Shown here piece by piece: positions 33,201 to 40,695 of a stretch of DNA of 40,695 nucleotides. Each line of letters begins with the position of its first letter. Position 1 is the stretch's first letter. The notes under the pieces were generated by a model. It worked only from the letters and a program-made list of their open reading frames with translations, did no database searches and had not been told where the DNA came from. The stretch spans positions 1 through 40,695 of the forward strand of contig JAQUQV010000020.1 in the NCBI GenBank assembly GCA_028715905.1, written 5' to 3'. A program made the position numbers and the translations under genes. The stretch is from Kiritimatiellia bacterium. Its GTDB lineage: Bacteria; Verrucomicrobiota; Kiritimatiellia; JAAZAB01.

Positions 33201-33893
33201 ATGAACAGCAAAATCATCCATGAGCGGCGGATGGCAAAGTTCCGGCGGGCCGGGCTTTACCTGGTAACCTCGCAGGCGCTTTCGCGCGGCCGGCCCACCG
33301 AACGGATCGTCAAGGAGGCGCTGGCCGGGGGAGTGCGCCTGATCCAGCTGCGCGAAAAAGAAATGCCGTTTCCGCGCCTGTTCCGGCTGGCGGAAAAAAT
33401 CCGGGCCATGACCCGCGCGGCCGGCGCGTTGCTGATCATAAACGATCGCCTGGACCTGGCGCTGGCCGTTCAGGCGGACGGCGTCCACCTGGGGCAGGAC
33501 GATCTGCCGGTGTGCCGGGCCAGAAAAATCGCGCCGGATTTGATTATCGGCGCCTCCACCCATTCGCTCAAGGAGGCATTGGCGGCCCAGCGGGCCGGGG
33601 CATCCTATGTCAACATCGGCCCGATTTTCCCGACCAGAACGAAAAAATGGGACAAACCGTTCCTCGGCATCGCGAAAATGAAGCGGATTGCCGCAAAAAT
33701 AAAAATCCCTTTCACGGTCATGGGCGGGATCAAGGCGGAACACATTCCGGAACTGCTCGGAACCGGCGCCGGCCCCATCGCCCTGGTAACCGCCGTTACC
33801 GCCGCGGAAAAACCGCGGCGGGCCGCCGGAAGAATGCTGGCGCTCATCCGCGCCGGGAAACAAACCGGCGCTTCAATCGGCCGGATTGGTTGA
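33201..33893 (+). CDS. thiE: Thiamine-phosphate synthase ThiE
   Basis: 230 residues from ATG 33201; ATG 33231 (MAKFRRAGLYLVTS) would also give a complete enzyme and the true start is uncertain. Landmarks are LIQLREKEMPF (pyrimidine pocket), INDRLDLALAVQADGVHLGQ, GASTHSLKEA, YVNIGPIFPTRTKK and FTVMGGI. It joins the thiazole phosphate and pyrimidine pyrophosphate to make thiamin phosphate. It lies 62 bases after thiH. The 3' end overlaps the convergent nadK by 21 bases. Confidence 0.9.
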   Translation: MNSKIIHERRMAKFRRAGLYLVTSQALSRGRPTERIVKEALAGGVRLIQLREKEMPFPRLFRLAEKIRAMTRAAGALLIINDRLDLALAVQADGVHLGQDDLPVCRARKIAPDLIIGASTHSLKEALAAQRAGASYVNIGPIFPTRTKKWDKPFLGIAKMKRIAAKIKIPFTVMGGIKAEHIPELLGTGAGPIALVTAVTAAEKPRRAAGRMLALIRAGKQTGASIGRIG

Positions 33894-34742
33894 GCCCCGC
33901 CAGTGGAGCTTGTGGCGGAGGACAGAAAAGTAGCTGTAATCCGGCAGGCGCGCAAAATTCACATAAGCTTCACTGCGCCTGATTTCAATCAGGTCGGCCG
34001 TTTTCAGCGGTTCTCCGATTTGTCCGTCAACGGACAACATCAGATCGCCCGCGTTGCGGGCCACCTCCACCGTGATGAGCTTGCTGTCGGGAATTACAAG
34101 GGGGCGCGTGCTCAGGGTATGGGGACAGATCGGGGTAACGACAAAAACGGCGCACTCGGGATGCAGCACCGGGCCGCCGGCCGAAAGCGCATGGCCGGTG
34201 CTGCCGGTCGGCGTGGATACAATCAAGCCGTCGCAGACAAAAGAACTTACTTCCTCGCTGTCAATCGCCATATTCAGGGTTACCACGCGCAGCGAAGCTC
34301 CGCGGTCAATCGCGATATCGTTCAAGGCGGAAAAACGGCAGATTTCACGCTCCGCGCGCCGAACCGCGCATTCGGCCAGCGCGCGCCGGCTGATGAGCAG
34401 TTGGCCGCGGGCGGCGCAGAGAAAAGCGCGCTCCAGCTCTTCCTGGGAAATGCTGGTGAGAAAGCCGAGGCTTCCGAGATTTACGCCCAGCAGCGGGATG
34501 GCGCGCCCCTTCAACATCCGGGCTGCGCTCAGCATGGTGCCGTCGCCGCCCAGGGCCATGAGGAGATCGATTTCAGCGGAGAACTTTTCCGGGGAGAGGC
34601 ATTCCGCTTCAGGCGCGAATTTTGCGGTTTCGCCGCAGACCGCCAGGCGCAACCCATGCCGCCGGGCCAGCGCCAGCGCCTCTTGCAGGATTTTTTCCGC
34701 GGACGGCTTCCGGCAATTGGCAAAAATACCGATGGTTTTCAT
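33873..34742 (-). CDS. nadK: NAD kinase
   Basis: 289 residues from ATG 34742 (MKTIGIFAN), preferred over an in-frame GTG/ATG seven codons upstream. GGDGT is at 65-69, followed by VNLGSLGFLT, ALNDIAIDRG (NE/D-type motif), the substrate loop PTGSTGHALSAGGP and the C-terminal DGQIGEPL. It phosphorylates NAD to NADP. It lies on the same strand as tlyA, 88 bases downstream; tlyA-nadK pairs are common. Its 3' end crosses the end of thiE, so the two transcripts are antisense for at least 21 bases. Confidence 0.93.
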   Translation of the reverse strand: MKTIGIFANCRKPSAEKILQEALALARRHGLRLAVCGETAKFAPEAECLSPEKFSAEIDLLMALGGDGTMLSAARMLKGRAIPLLGVNLGSLGFLTSISQEELERAFLCAARGQLLISRRALAECAVRRAEREICRFSALNDIAIDRGASLRVVTLNMAIDSEEVSSFVCDGLIVSTPTGSTGHALSAGGPVLHPECAVFVVTPICPHTLSTRPLVIPDSKLITVEVARNAGDLMLSVDGQIGEPLKTADLIEIRRSEAYVNFARLPDYSYFSVLRHKLHWRGSTNPAD

Positions 34743-34830
34743 GACGGACACCAAAACATACATCGCCGAACAGGGGTTCGGCTACATTTTGCGCTTTTTT
34801 GCGGCAAGATTGAAATTCCCATGCCTTGAA

Positions 34831-35586
34831 TTACTTTATCGCCCTTTGCGTTTCCGGCGTCTTGGTCCAGCAGATAAAATATTCAATATTTCCGGCCGGG
34901 CCTTTCAACGGCGACTCGCACGCGCCTTTGAAGGTTAAATGCATTTTTTCGGCGCCGAATTGTCTGATCTTTTCCAGCGCGCGCAGGCGCGCTTCCGCGC
35001 TGCGCACCACCCCGCGCTTGATTTCATGCCTTTCCGCTTCAAATTGCGGCTTGACCAGCGCGACAATCATACCGCCGGACGCGACTATATTAATAACAGC
35101 CGGCAAAACCTTTGTCAACGAAATGAAGGAAACGTCCAGCGCCGCCAGTTGCGGTTTTTCGGCCAGCTGTTCGGCGGTTAGATATCTGGCGTTGGTTTTA
35201 TCCATGATAACGATCCGCGCGTCGTTCCGCAACTTCCAGTGCAGCTGGCCCTTTCCGACGTCCACGGCAAAAACTTTGGCGGCCCCCCGCTGGAGAAGAC
35301 AATCGGTGAACCCGCCGGTGGAGGCGCCCGTATCCAGGCAGATTTTTCCGGCGACATTGACGCCGAAGAAATTGAGGGCATGATCCAGCTTGTCCCCGCC
35401 GCGGCTCGCAAACCTCGTTTTTTCCGCAAGGGCGACAGCCGCTTCCGGCGCGACCATCTGGCTTGCCTTGGCGACGACCTGGCCGTCAACCCGCACCTGC
35501 CCGGCCAGGACAAGGGCCTGGGCTTTTGCGCGGCTTTCCGCAAACCCGCGCTCCAGCAGAAGAGTGTCTATCCGTTGTTTATCCAT
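34831..35586 (-). CDS. tlyA: TlyA-family rRNA 2'-O-methyltransferase
   Basis: 251 residues. The N-terminal S4 RNA-binding domain (MDKQRIDTLLLERGFAESRA) covers residues 1-60. An FtsJ-like domain follows, with D85-TGASTGGFTDCLL as SAM motif, LDVSFISLTKVLP and LVKPQFEAER, then GVVRSAEARL. Family members methylate 16S and/or 23S rRNA ribose; the older name hemolysin A is misleading. The length of about 250 residues is usual. nadK follows on the same strand. Confidence 0.92.
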   Translation of the reverse strand: MDKQRIDTLLLERGFAESRAKAQALVLAGQVRVDGQVVAKASQMVAPEAAVALAEKTRFASRGGDKLDHALNFFGVNVAGKICLDTGASTGGFTDCLLQRGAAKVFAVDVGKGQLHWKLRNDARIVIMDKTNARYLTAEQLAEKPQLAALDVSFISLTKVLPAVINIVASGGMIVALVKPQFEAERHEIKRGVVRSAEARLRALEKIRQFGAEKMHLTFKGACESPLKGPAGNIEYFICWTKTPETQRAIK

Positions 35587-35640
35587 TTGTCCGTAACCCC
35601 TCAGTTATGTGGGTGGATGGCAATTCAATTGGCCAGTCTT

Positions 35641-35706
35641 CGTAGGGGCCGCGCTTGTCGCGCGCCCGTCTTTATTGAAGAGGACTTCGCAAGCGAAGCC
35701 CCTACG
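35641..35706. repeat. REP-like cruciform element
   Basis: Outer arms CGTAGGGGC (35641-35649) and GCCCCTACG (35698-35706) pair perfectly. Between them lie a GCGC...GCGC stem (about 35651-35663) and CTTCGC-AA-GCGAAG (35685-35698). This nested structure resembles short intergenic palindromic repeats found in many environmental genomes. A further hairpin, CCTCAT-AA-ATGAGG, is at 35721-35734. The 283-bp gap (35587-35869) holds nothing else I can identify. Confidence 0.6.
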
Positions 35707-35869
35707 GTTTCTCTCCCCCCCCTCATAAATGAGGGATTACATTTGTCCGGATAATTTTCTTTCTTTCCGGATAAAATGCAATATAATATTTTCCGCAAAT
35801 TACGCGCCGGCGCAGCGCGTTATCCTCGTGCAACCGGCGGGTCATACGCCAAAGCAACCCGGAAGGGTT

Positions 35870-37003
35870 TCACGGCCGGCGGAAATCAAAAGCAATGATG
35901 AGCGCATCCAGCGCCACCATGGTGGTGTGCAGGTAAAGCCCCTGATCAACATAATCGCCCATGGCGGGCCGGTGCCGCTCGTATTGCCCCCAGGAGCCGT
36001 CGGCGTTCTGCGACGCCATCAGAAACTTTAATCCGTCCCGGTAAACCGGCCGATCAATCTCCCCGAGATACGCGGCGCACAGAACGAACTCCGCCAGCAG
36101 ATCAATCTCCGCGTTGCGGATATACCAGGGAATCATCTCTTCCAGAATGCCGCCCAGATAGATTTTATCGTCCGCCGTGAAAAAATCAACGTCCAGGTCC
36201 TCGCCGAATTTATAAGGCACAAAAACCTCGTGGGTCAGATTATAGGCCTCCATGTAATTCCGCCGGAACCATTCCGCCGGACGGCGCGCCGCGATCAGGC
36301 CGGTTTGAAAAGCGCTTTCCAGGGGAAAAGGCTCCGCCAGGCCGAAATGCGCATAATACCAGTGGAAAACCATCCGCTGGTTGACGCCGCGGCCCGGCAT
36401 GCGGGCATTCAACCGCGGATGAATTTTCCTGATTTGCGCGCGATAGAATCCGGTGTCCAGCCCGAACTTTTCCATGAGATAAGCCGTGCGCAGATAGGAG
36501 GTGGCGTCCTGTTTGAAGACGAGGTCGCTGACCGCGAGCATGTCATGGTAGTTGGTCCGGCCGGTCACAACGCAAAGCTCTTTTACGCGCGGCAGAATGT
36601 CCGCTTTGTTTAGCGGGCCTGACGCGCCGGAAAGCCGCGCATAAGCGTCCAGAATTTCCGCCAGTTTTTTTTTACCCTTGACGCCGTGCGCGCGCAATTC
36701 CAGCGGATCAACATCCAGGCGGTCCAACCAGGCGCGGGCTTTCCGCAGCGCCTCTTCATATTGTTTCCGGCTGGCGGCCAGAAATTCAGCGGTCAACCTT
36801 GAGTTTCCCGGGGCCGGGCATGGATGGATCCCGCCGGATTTCAACGCCGGCTCCGTTAATTGTCCCCCCAGAGCGCCGGCCGCCGGGGGGGATGTTTCCT
36901 GGGAAAGAACAACGGCTGCGGCGCAAAAAAAACAGACTGCGGCCAATCGCGCCCCGCGCGCGCCCCGCGGCAAACCGTGAAATTTATCTGATTTTCTTGT
37001 CAT
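35870..37003 (-). CDS. Secreted protein with alpha/alpha-toroid (QW-type) features
   Basis: 377 residues. The N-terminus has a hydrophobic signal segment (ARLAAVCFFCAAAVVLS). The body is helical. Near the C-terminus FLMASQNADGSWGQYERHR looks like the QW motif of squalene-cyclase/prenyltransferase toroids and the lasso-type repeats in unrelated secreted proteins, and GLYLHTTMVALDALI could be a following toroid helix. I do not recognise a catalytic motif. The gene overlaps the FAD oxidoreductase upstream by four bases (ATGA) and so is coupled to it. Function unknown. Confidence 0.5.
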   Translation of the reverse strand: MTRKSDKFHGLPRGARGARLAAVCFFCAAAVVLSQETSPPAAGALGGQLTEPALKSGGIHPCPAPGNSRLTAEFLAASRKQYEEALRKARAWLDRLDVDPLELRAHGVKGKKKLAEILDAYARLSGASGPLNKADILPRVKELCVVTGRTNYHDMLAVSDLVFKQDATSYLRTAYLMEKFGLDTGFYRAQIRKIHPRLNARMPGRGVNQRMVFHWYYAHFGLAEPFPLESAFQTGLIAARRPAEWFRRNYMEAYNLTHEVFVPYKFGEDLDVDFFTADDKIYLGGILEEMIPWYIRNAEIDLLAEFVLCAAYLGEIDRPVYRDGLKFLMASQNADGSWGQYERHRPAMGDYVDQGLYLHTTMVALDALIIAFDFRRP

Positions 37004-38202
37004 AACAAAGGCGGGTCAATAATGACGCCCCCGCGTTTCAGGACCGATTGAAGAAACACCGGATTGAGCCGGGCGATGCGGCCGCCGGCGTTGCGCGCCG
37101 CCAGGGCGGACGCCGTGCCGGCGATTTCCCCGGTCAGGGCGCAGGTTGGAATCGCCCGGACAATATCCCAGGCGCCCGCCTTTGCGGAAATACAGCGGCC
37201 GGCCGCCATCAGGTTATCGGCGGCGGTTGCCGTCAGAGAACGCAGCGGCAGATAATAAACCGGCCCCGGTTTGCGCCAGTCGCCGGTCATCCCGGCCGCA
37301 TCTTTGAAATATTTTCTTTCATGGCTTTCCATCAAGTCAAAACGCCCCTTCAAACGCCGGGTCATCCTGAGGTTTGGAATTGTCGGGACCAGAAGCGGGC
37401 AGATGGATTTGGCGCCGAATTTACGGCGCAGAGCACGGCATGTTTTCCGGATCATCCGCCGCGAGCCGGTGATTTGCGCGGTTACATCCGCGGCGCAATC
37501 GCCGGCAAATCCGCGCCGGCCGCCGGGCGCGCTCTTTCCGGATTGATCATACATTTCGGAAAGCGGCTGGAGTCTGACCTTGCGGCCGTCGTAATAATAA
37601 AACCAGGCGGATTTGACATTGGTCCGGAGCGAAACGGTGCGTTCCCGCGCGGCGGCGCAGACGTCGGCATCGCCGGAAGCATCCACGACCGTCCGGCATG
37701 CGATCGCGCTCCGGCCGCTTTTGTTTTCAACCACGAGCGCTTTTATTGACCGGCCGGCCTTGTGAACGGCGCAGAAACGGGTATCATACCAGATTTTGAT
37801 CCGGTGCCGCAGAACCAGACGTTCCAGCTCCAGCATGAAATAAGCCGGATGGAAATAAGCGCAGTAGCGTTTTTTCAGGCGCTCCCGCCTGTTGCCGCCC
37901 TTTTTCCAGCAGGCAGGCAAAGCGGCGGGATTATCGGCTATGGAAAGCTTTAAAAGCTCCTCGCTGATTCCGCCGATGACCTGGCGGCCCATGCCGTCGC
38001 AGAGCGGAAGGTAAAGGGCAACGTTCCCGAGCGTGGCAAGGCCGCCGAGCGCGTTTTCCTTTTCAATCAGGCATACTTTTGCGCCGTGACGGGCCGCCGC
38101 CAGGGCGGCCGCGGCGCCGGCGATGCCGCCGCCGCACACGGCCACATCGCAGGATGCCGCAACGGGAATCCGCCGGGGCGGCTCAGCAATACGGATTTTC
38201 AT
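37000..38202 (-). CDS. FAD-dependent oxidoreductase (FAD_oxidored / PF12831 type)
   Basis: 400 residues. The dinucleotide-binding motif is DVAVCGGGIAGAAAALAAAR at residues 19-38, then KVCLIEKENALGGLATLG, typical of PF12831. RTVVDASGDADVCAAA (mid-protein) and the C-terminal LMAAGRCISAKAGAWDIVRA, then IPTCALTGEIAGTASAL, complete the FAD fold. Members of this family oxidise unknown, often carbohydrate-related, substrates. The gene precedes a secreted toroid-like protein (4-bp overlap) and follows a mannitol-dehydrogenase-like gene by 85 bases, so a sugar or polyol pathway is likely but unproven. Confidence 0.8.
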   Translation of the reverse strand: MKIRIAEPPRRIPVAASCDVAVCGGGIAGAAAALAAARHGAKVCLIEKENALGGLATLGNVALYLPLCDGMGRQVIGGISEELLKLSIADNPAALPACWKKGGNRRERLKKRYCAYFHPAYFMLELERLVLRHRIKIWYDTRFCAVHKAGRSIKALVVENKSGRSAIACRTVVDASGDADVCAAARERTVSLRTNVKSAWFYYYDGRKVRLQPLSEMYDQSGKSAPGGRRGFAGDCAADVTAQITGSRRMIRKTCRALRRKFGAKSICPLLVPTIPNLRMTRRLKGRFDLMESHERKYFKDAAGMTGDWRKPGPVYYLPLRSLTATAADNLMAAGRCISAKAGAWDIVRAIPTCALTGEIAGTASALAARNAGGRIARLNPVFLQSVLKRGGVIIDPPLL

Positions 38203-38287
38203 AAGATTTTACCATCCCTTAATCGCGACGGCCAAACTGTTTTCGCCGGATATCGCCATCCTGGCCAGCCAATCCGGGCGGTTGTCT

Positions 38288-39511
38288 TTAATCAAAACGA
38301 GCCTGGCTGATAATTTGTTTCACTTTGTTTTTCTCTTCCTCGCTTGCCGTGTTTTCCCGCCAGATATTTGCAAGGAGTGAATTATAGTCGCCCTTTTCGG
38401 TTTCGGCCATCATTTCCAGCGCGGCCCGGGCGCCGCGCGCGTAACGGCGGGGCGCAATGCCTTCGCCCAGGGCCAGCCGCATCGTGCCGATCAAGCGGTC
38501 ATCCCAGCCCAGCTTGCGGCGCGGATCGCGCACCACCCGCGCAACCGTGTCCCGCAAACAAGGGTTCAACATCCGCTTCAAAAGATCATCGGCGTACTCA
38601 ACATAGCCGGCCGGGGTAAAGAGGTTGTCCAAACCGCCGTATTTGCGGCACAACGCGCCGCCGGATTCATGGATAAAAGCCTCCCTTGCCATGGCAAGCA
38701 GGGCGGAATCGTCTTTTACTTCGGAAACAAAATGATACGCCTTGCGCCGGGCCAGATAGCCGATCAGGGCATGGGTGGCGTTATGGCCGTAAAGCTTGGC
38801 CTCCTCAAAAGGCAGTAAATTGTTTTTTTCCTCAAACACGGTTATGCCCCGCCGGAAATTTTCAAACCCTATTTTTGAGATCAGGATGCGGTTGAAACTT
38901 TCCACCAGAAAGCAACGCCCGGCTTCGCCGGCCACCTTTTTCAACCCCTGCTCGCGGATCTGTTTTTCGTCGGTTACCACCCCGCTCATCTTTCCGATGA
39001 CGGTGTTCAAGCACTGAATGCGGCGCCGCGCCTTTTCCTCCAGATCCCCCAGCCTGGGCGCGAGCGCCTGCCACAGGATTTCAGCGGCGCGATTGTGGTT
39101 TTCGGCGGCATAAATCACGCCGGCGCTTTGCCCGTCCCCGGCCAGACGCGCCCGTATCCCCTCCGCCAGCAACGCCGCCGCTGATTTCTCCCCCCCGGCA
39201 TCATAAAAAGAGACGCTCGGCAGGGCCGTGGCGATTTCATCGGCGCGCGCCAGGGCGGAAATCAACGCGCCGCGGTCCTTATCATCAAGCGGATTGAATA
39301 TCTCCACGCCGGAAATCAGCCGCGGCTCAACCGCGTTTTCCGCCGCCACGTTGATCCAGCATTTGCCGCCGGCGCGGCGGACGGCCGCGACAACCTGCGG
39401 CATGACTTCGGCCACCACCAGCCGTTGAAAATTACCGGAAAGAAATGCCTCGTAAAGGAAGAGGCCGGCCTGGATCGGCCCGAAACCGATGCCGACGAAT
39501 GTTTTTTCCAT
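38288..39511 (-). CDS. Mannitol-1-phosphate dehydrogenase-family (long-chain polyol dehydrogenase) protein
   Basis: 407 residues. The N-terminal Rossmann region is unusual (FVGIGFGPIQAGLF; the common G-x-G-x-x-G is changed to GIGFGPIQ). The catalytic triad of the family is present as K239, N244 and H247 in KLYGHNATHALIGYL, with the K-x4-N-x2-H spacing of mannitol dehydrogenases. AAENHNRAAEI and FNRILISKIGFENF are family-typical. The expected reaction is NAD(H)-dependent interconversion of a sugar alcohol (phosphate) and ketose (phosphate). It is first in an apparent three-gene operon. Confidence 0.75.
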   Translation of the reverse strand: MEKTFVGIGFGPIQAGLFLYEAFLSGNFQRLVVAEVMPQVVAAVRRAGGKCWINVAAENAVEPRLISGVEIFNPLDDKDRGALISALARADEIATALPSVSFYDAGGEKSAAALLAEGIRARLAGDGQSAGVIYAAENHNRAAEILWQALAPRLGDLEEKARRRIQCLNTVIGKMSGVVTDEKQIREQGLKKVAGEAGRCFLVESFNRILISKIGFENFRRGITVFEEKNNLLPFEEAKLYGHNATHALIGYLARRKAYHFVSEVKDDSALLAMAREAFIHESGGALCRKYGGLDNLFTPAGYVEYADDLLKRMLNPCLRDTVARVVRDPRRKLGWDDRLIGTMRLALGEGIAPRRYARGARAALEMMAETEKGDYNSLLANIWRENTASEEEKNKVKQIISQARFD

Positions 39512-39552
39512 CTATCTCCAACAGGATTAATGATTTGTTTTTCAATGACGCG

Positions 39553-39582
39553 GCCCGCCAAGGTTGTTTTTGGGCGGCGGGC
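39553..39582. other. Inverted repeat upstream of the polyol-dehydrogenase-like gene
   Basis: GCCCGCC (39553-39559) pairs with GGCGGGC (39576-39582) across 16 bases. It lies in the 251-bp divergent gap (39512-39762) that otherwise holds only the promoter candidate below. It could be an operator. Confidence 0.35.
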
Positions 39583-39714
39583 TCATTCGCGGAATGCAAC
39601 CTCACGGCTGTTTATTCTTACCGCATTTTCCCCTGGTTGTCCAGCCCCTCCCGTCTATTCAGGTGTCTTCTATCTTGGGTCAATTCGCCGCTACAGTACG
39701 CCCCCGGCAAAAGC

Positions 39715-39743
39715 TTGATTTAACGGGCTTCGCCTGCTAGATT
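39715..39743 (+). promoter_or_regulatory. Candidate promoter of the TauE/SafE gene
   Basis: TTGATT (39715-39720), 17 bases, then TAGATT (39738-39743), ending 19 bases before ATG 39763. Confidence 0.45.
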
Positions 39744-39762
39744 TGCCGCCTTCATTCCATGA

Positions 39763-40539
39763 ATGATTGGGCTGAGGACTGTAGCCCGCCTTGGAAATCA
39801 ATTTAACTTGCACGACGGCATTACAATCTGGGTAATCGGCGCCATGACCGGGTTGATTACCGGCCTGGCCAAGACCGGTCTGCCGGGCTGCGGCATCCTG
39901 GCCGTGCCGCTGATGATCATGATATTCCCGGCCAAGCTCTCGGTCGGCGCCCTGCTGCCGCTCCTCATTGCGGCCGATATCTGCGCGGTAACATTTTACC
40001 ACCGGCATGCGCAGTGGAAAAAACTCCTGGAACTCTTTCCCTGCGTGCTGGGCGGCATAGCGCTGGGCACGGCGGTCCTATGGAAAACAGACAGCGTTCA
40101 GCTAAAGCCGCTTCTGGGCGGCTTGATTCTCGCCCTGCTTGGCCTGGAACTGGCCCGCCAGCGTTTTGGCTGGACGCAGTTTCCGCACAAACCTTGGTTC
40201 GTGATTCTGATGGGCACTCTGGCCGGGTTTGCGACCACGCTCGGGAACGTGGCCGGGCCGGTCATGAACATTTATTTCATCAGCAGGGGATTTCAAAAAA
40301 ACGAGTTTATGGGCACGGCATCCTGGTACTTCCTGATTTTTAACTGCGTAAAAATACCGATTTACGCCGGCCTCGGCATGATCACTGCGGCGACTTTGAA
40401 ATTTGATGTTTTCATCATCCCCGCCGTCCTGGCCGGGGCTTTTGCGGGCCGCCTTTTGCTCGGCATAGTGCCGCAGCGGGCTTTTAATTATATTGTCCTT
40501 TCGCTGGCCGCCATCGCGGCCCTGCGGCTCCTGATATGA
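39763..40539 (+). CDS. TauE/SafE-family membrane transporter (putative sulfite/sulfonate exporter)
   Basis: 258 residues, with about eight hydrophobic segments and the two family repeats: TGLITGLAKTGLPGCGILAV in the first half and GTLAGFATTLGNVAGPVMNI in the second. The C-terminal end is typical (FAGRLLLGIVPQRAFNYIVL). Family members export sulfur oxyanions or sulfonates, or import others; the substrate here is unknown. No clear ribosome binding site precedes ATG 39763, and a TTG nearer the first membrane segment (about 39807) is possible. Confidence 0.85.
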   Translation: MIGLRTVARLGNQFNLHDGITIWVIGAMTGLITGLAKTGLPGCGILAVPLMIMIFPAKLSVGALLPLLIAADICAVTFYHRHAQWKKLLELFPCVLGGIALGTAVLWKTDSVQLKPLLGGLILALLGLELARQRFGWTQFPHKPWFVILMGTLAGFATTLGNVAGPVMNIYFISRGFQKNEFMGTASWYFLIFNCVKIPIYAGLGMITAATLKFDVFIIPAVLAGAFAGRLLLGIVPQRAFNYIVLSLAAIAALRLLI

Positions 40540-40588
40540 CCGCTCCGGACGGAAAAAATCAGCCCGCAATTCAACAAATTTCGCCAAA

Positions 40589-40695
40589 TCAGGGTTTGAC
40601 GGGGGCGAAGCCGTAGCCGCCGTGCCGGGCCGGCCAGGCCACCACCATGCCGTCAAGGGACACGATATACCATTTGCCGGAAGATTCCTCGTACA
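40589..40695 (-). CDS. C-terminal end of an unknown protein (cut by window edge)
   Basis: The minus strand is open from the right edge to TGA 40589-40591 and reads YEESSGKWYIVSLDGMVVAW, then PARHGGYGFAPVKP. Only 34 residues are visible, too few for identification. Alternating aromatic and Val residues suggest beta structure. It is convergent with the TauE/SafE gene, with a 49-bp gap that shows no clear terminator. Confidence 0.55.
   Translation of the reverse strand, partial: YEESSGKWYIVSLDGMVVAWPARHGGYGFAPVKP

Noticed and set aside
39425-39718. 97-codon plus-strand frame upstream of the TauE/SafE gene
   Set aside because: It overlaps the start of the dehydrogenase gene and the promoter region; no domain or ribosome site.

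Overview
The window looks like chromosomal DNA of a Gram-negative bacterium. It encodes lipoproteins with lipoboxes, a TolC-type outer-membrane channel, a beta-barrel protein ending in Phe and a HlyD-type adaptor. The GC-rich core, the DUF2723/TPR protein, the PUR-family protein next to tsf and the NfeD/slipin pair would fit a PVC-group lineage (Verrucomicrobiota, Kiritimatiellota or Lentisphaerota). That placement is inference only; no rRNA or tRNA gene was recognised.

Positions 1 to about 8450 are accessory. A large MmeI-like fused restriction-methylation enzyme runs off the left edge and starts at TTG. It is followed by a two-gene phage-like cassette (HTH protein plus Cys-motif protein), a decayed direct repeat of that cassette's 3' end, about 1.4 kb without a convincing intact gene that carries three degenerate ~168-bp tandem repeats and a cluster of palindromes, a DUF5678-like small gene, and an AlbA/Schlafen-type regulator. 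The regulator lies head-to-head with a GNAT-like gene, and both appear to have lost their 5' ends at the same junction near 6735-6783. A histone-deacetylase-family amidohydrolase follows the GNAT-like gene.

Positions 8500 to 21700 are mostly housekeeping: an orphan family-3 solute-binding lipoprotein, a small ExbD-like lipoprotein, a DUF2723 (TMEM260-like) glycosyltransferase with a TPR tail, rsmE, grpE-dnaJ (promoter next to the start codon, probably leaderless), a phosphoribosyltransferase remnant, rsmI, rpsB-tsf-PUR protein, and a long Ala/Lys/Glu coiled-coil protein with a C-terminal barrel and an internal 310-bp duplication.

Positions 21800 to 28800 hold a complete YbhGFSR-type export operon on the minus strand, in transcription order: decayed TetR regulator, HlyD adaptor, ATPase with the features of the N-terminal half of YbhF, TolC, ATPase with the features of the C-terminal half, and two ABC-2 permeases. 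The two ATPase halves, fused in YbhF, are here separate genes with tolC between them. A perfect 11-bp inverted repeat precedes tolC.

Positions 28793 to 40695 contain the nfeD-slipin pair, corA-thiH-thiE in close order, nadK (convergent with and overlapping thiE), tlyA, a REP-like cruciform element, an apparent operon of a mannitol-dehydrogenase-family enzyme, an FAD oxidoreductase and a secreted toroid-like protein, a TauE/SafE permease, and the last 34 codons of an unknown minus-strand gene.

No transposase, integrase or CRISPR array was seen. The least explained parts are the repeat/palindrome zone at 4592-5190, the double-truncation junction near 6740, and the rearranged efflux operon with a broken regulator.
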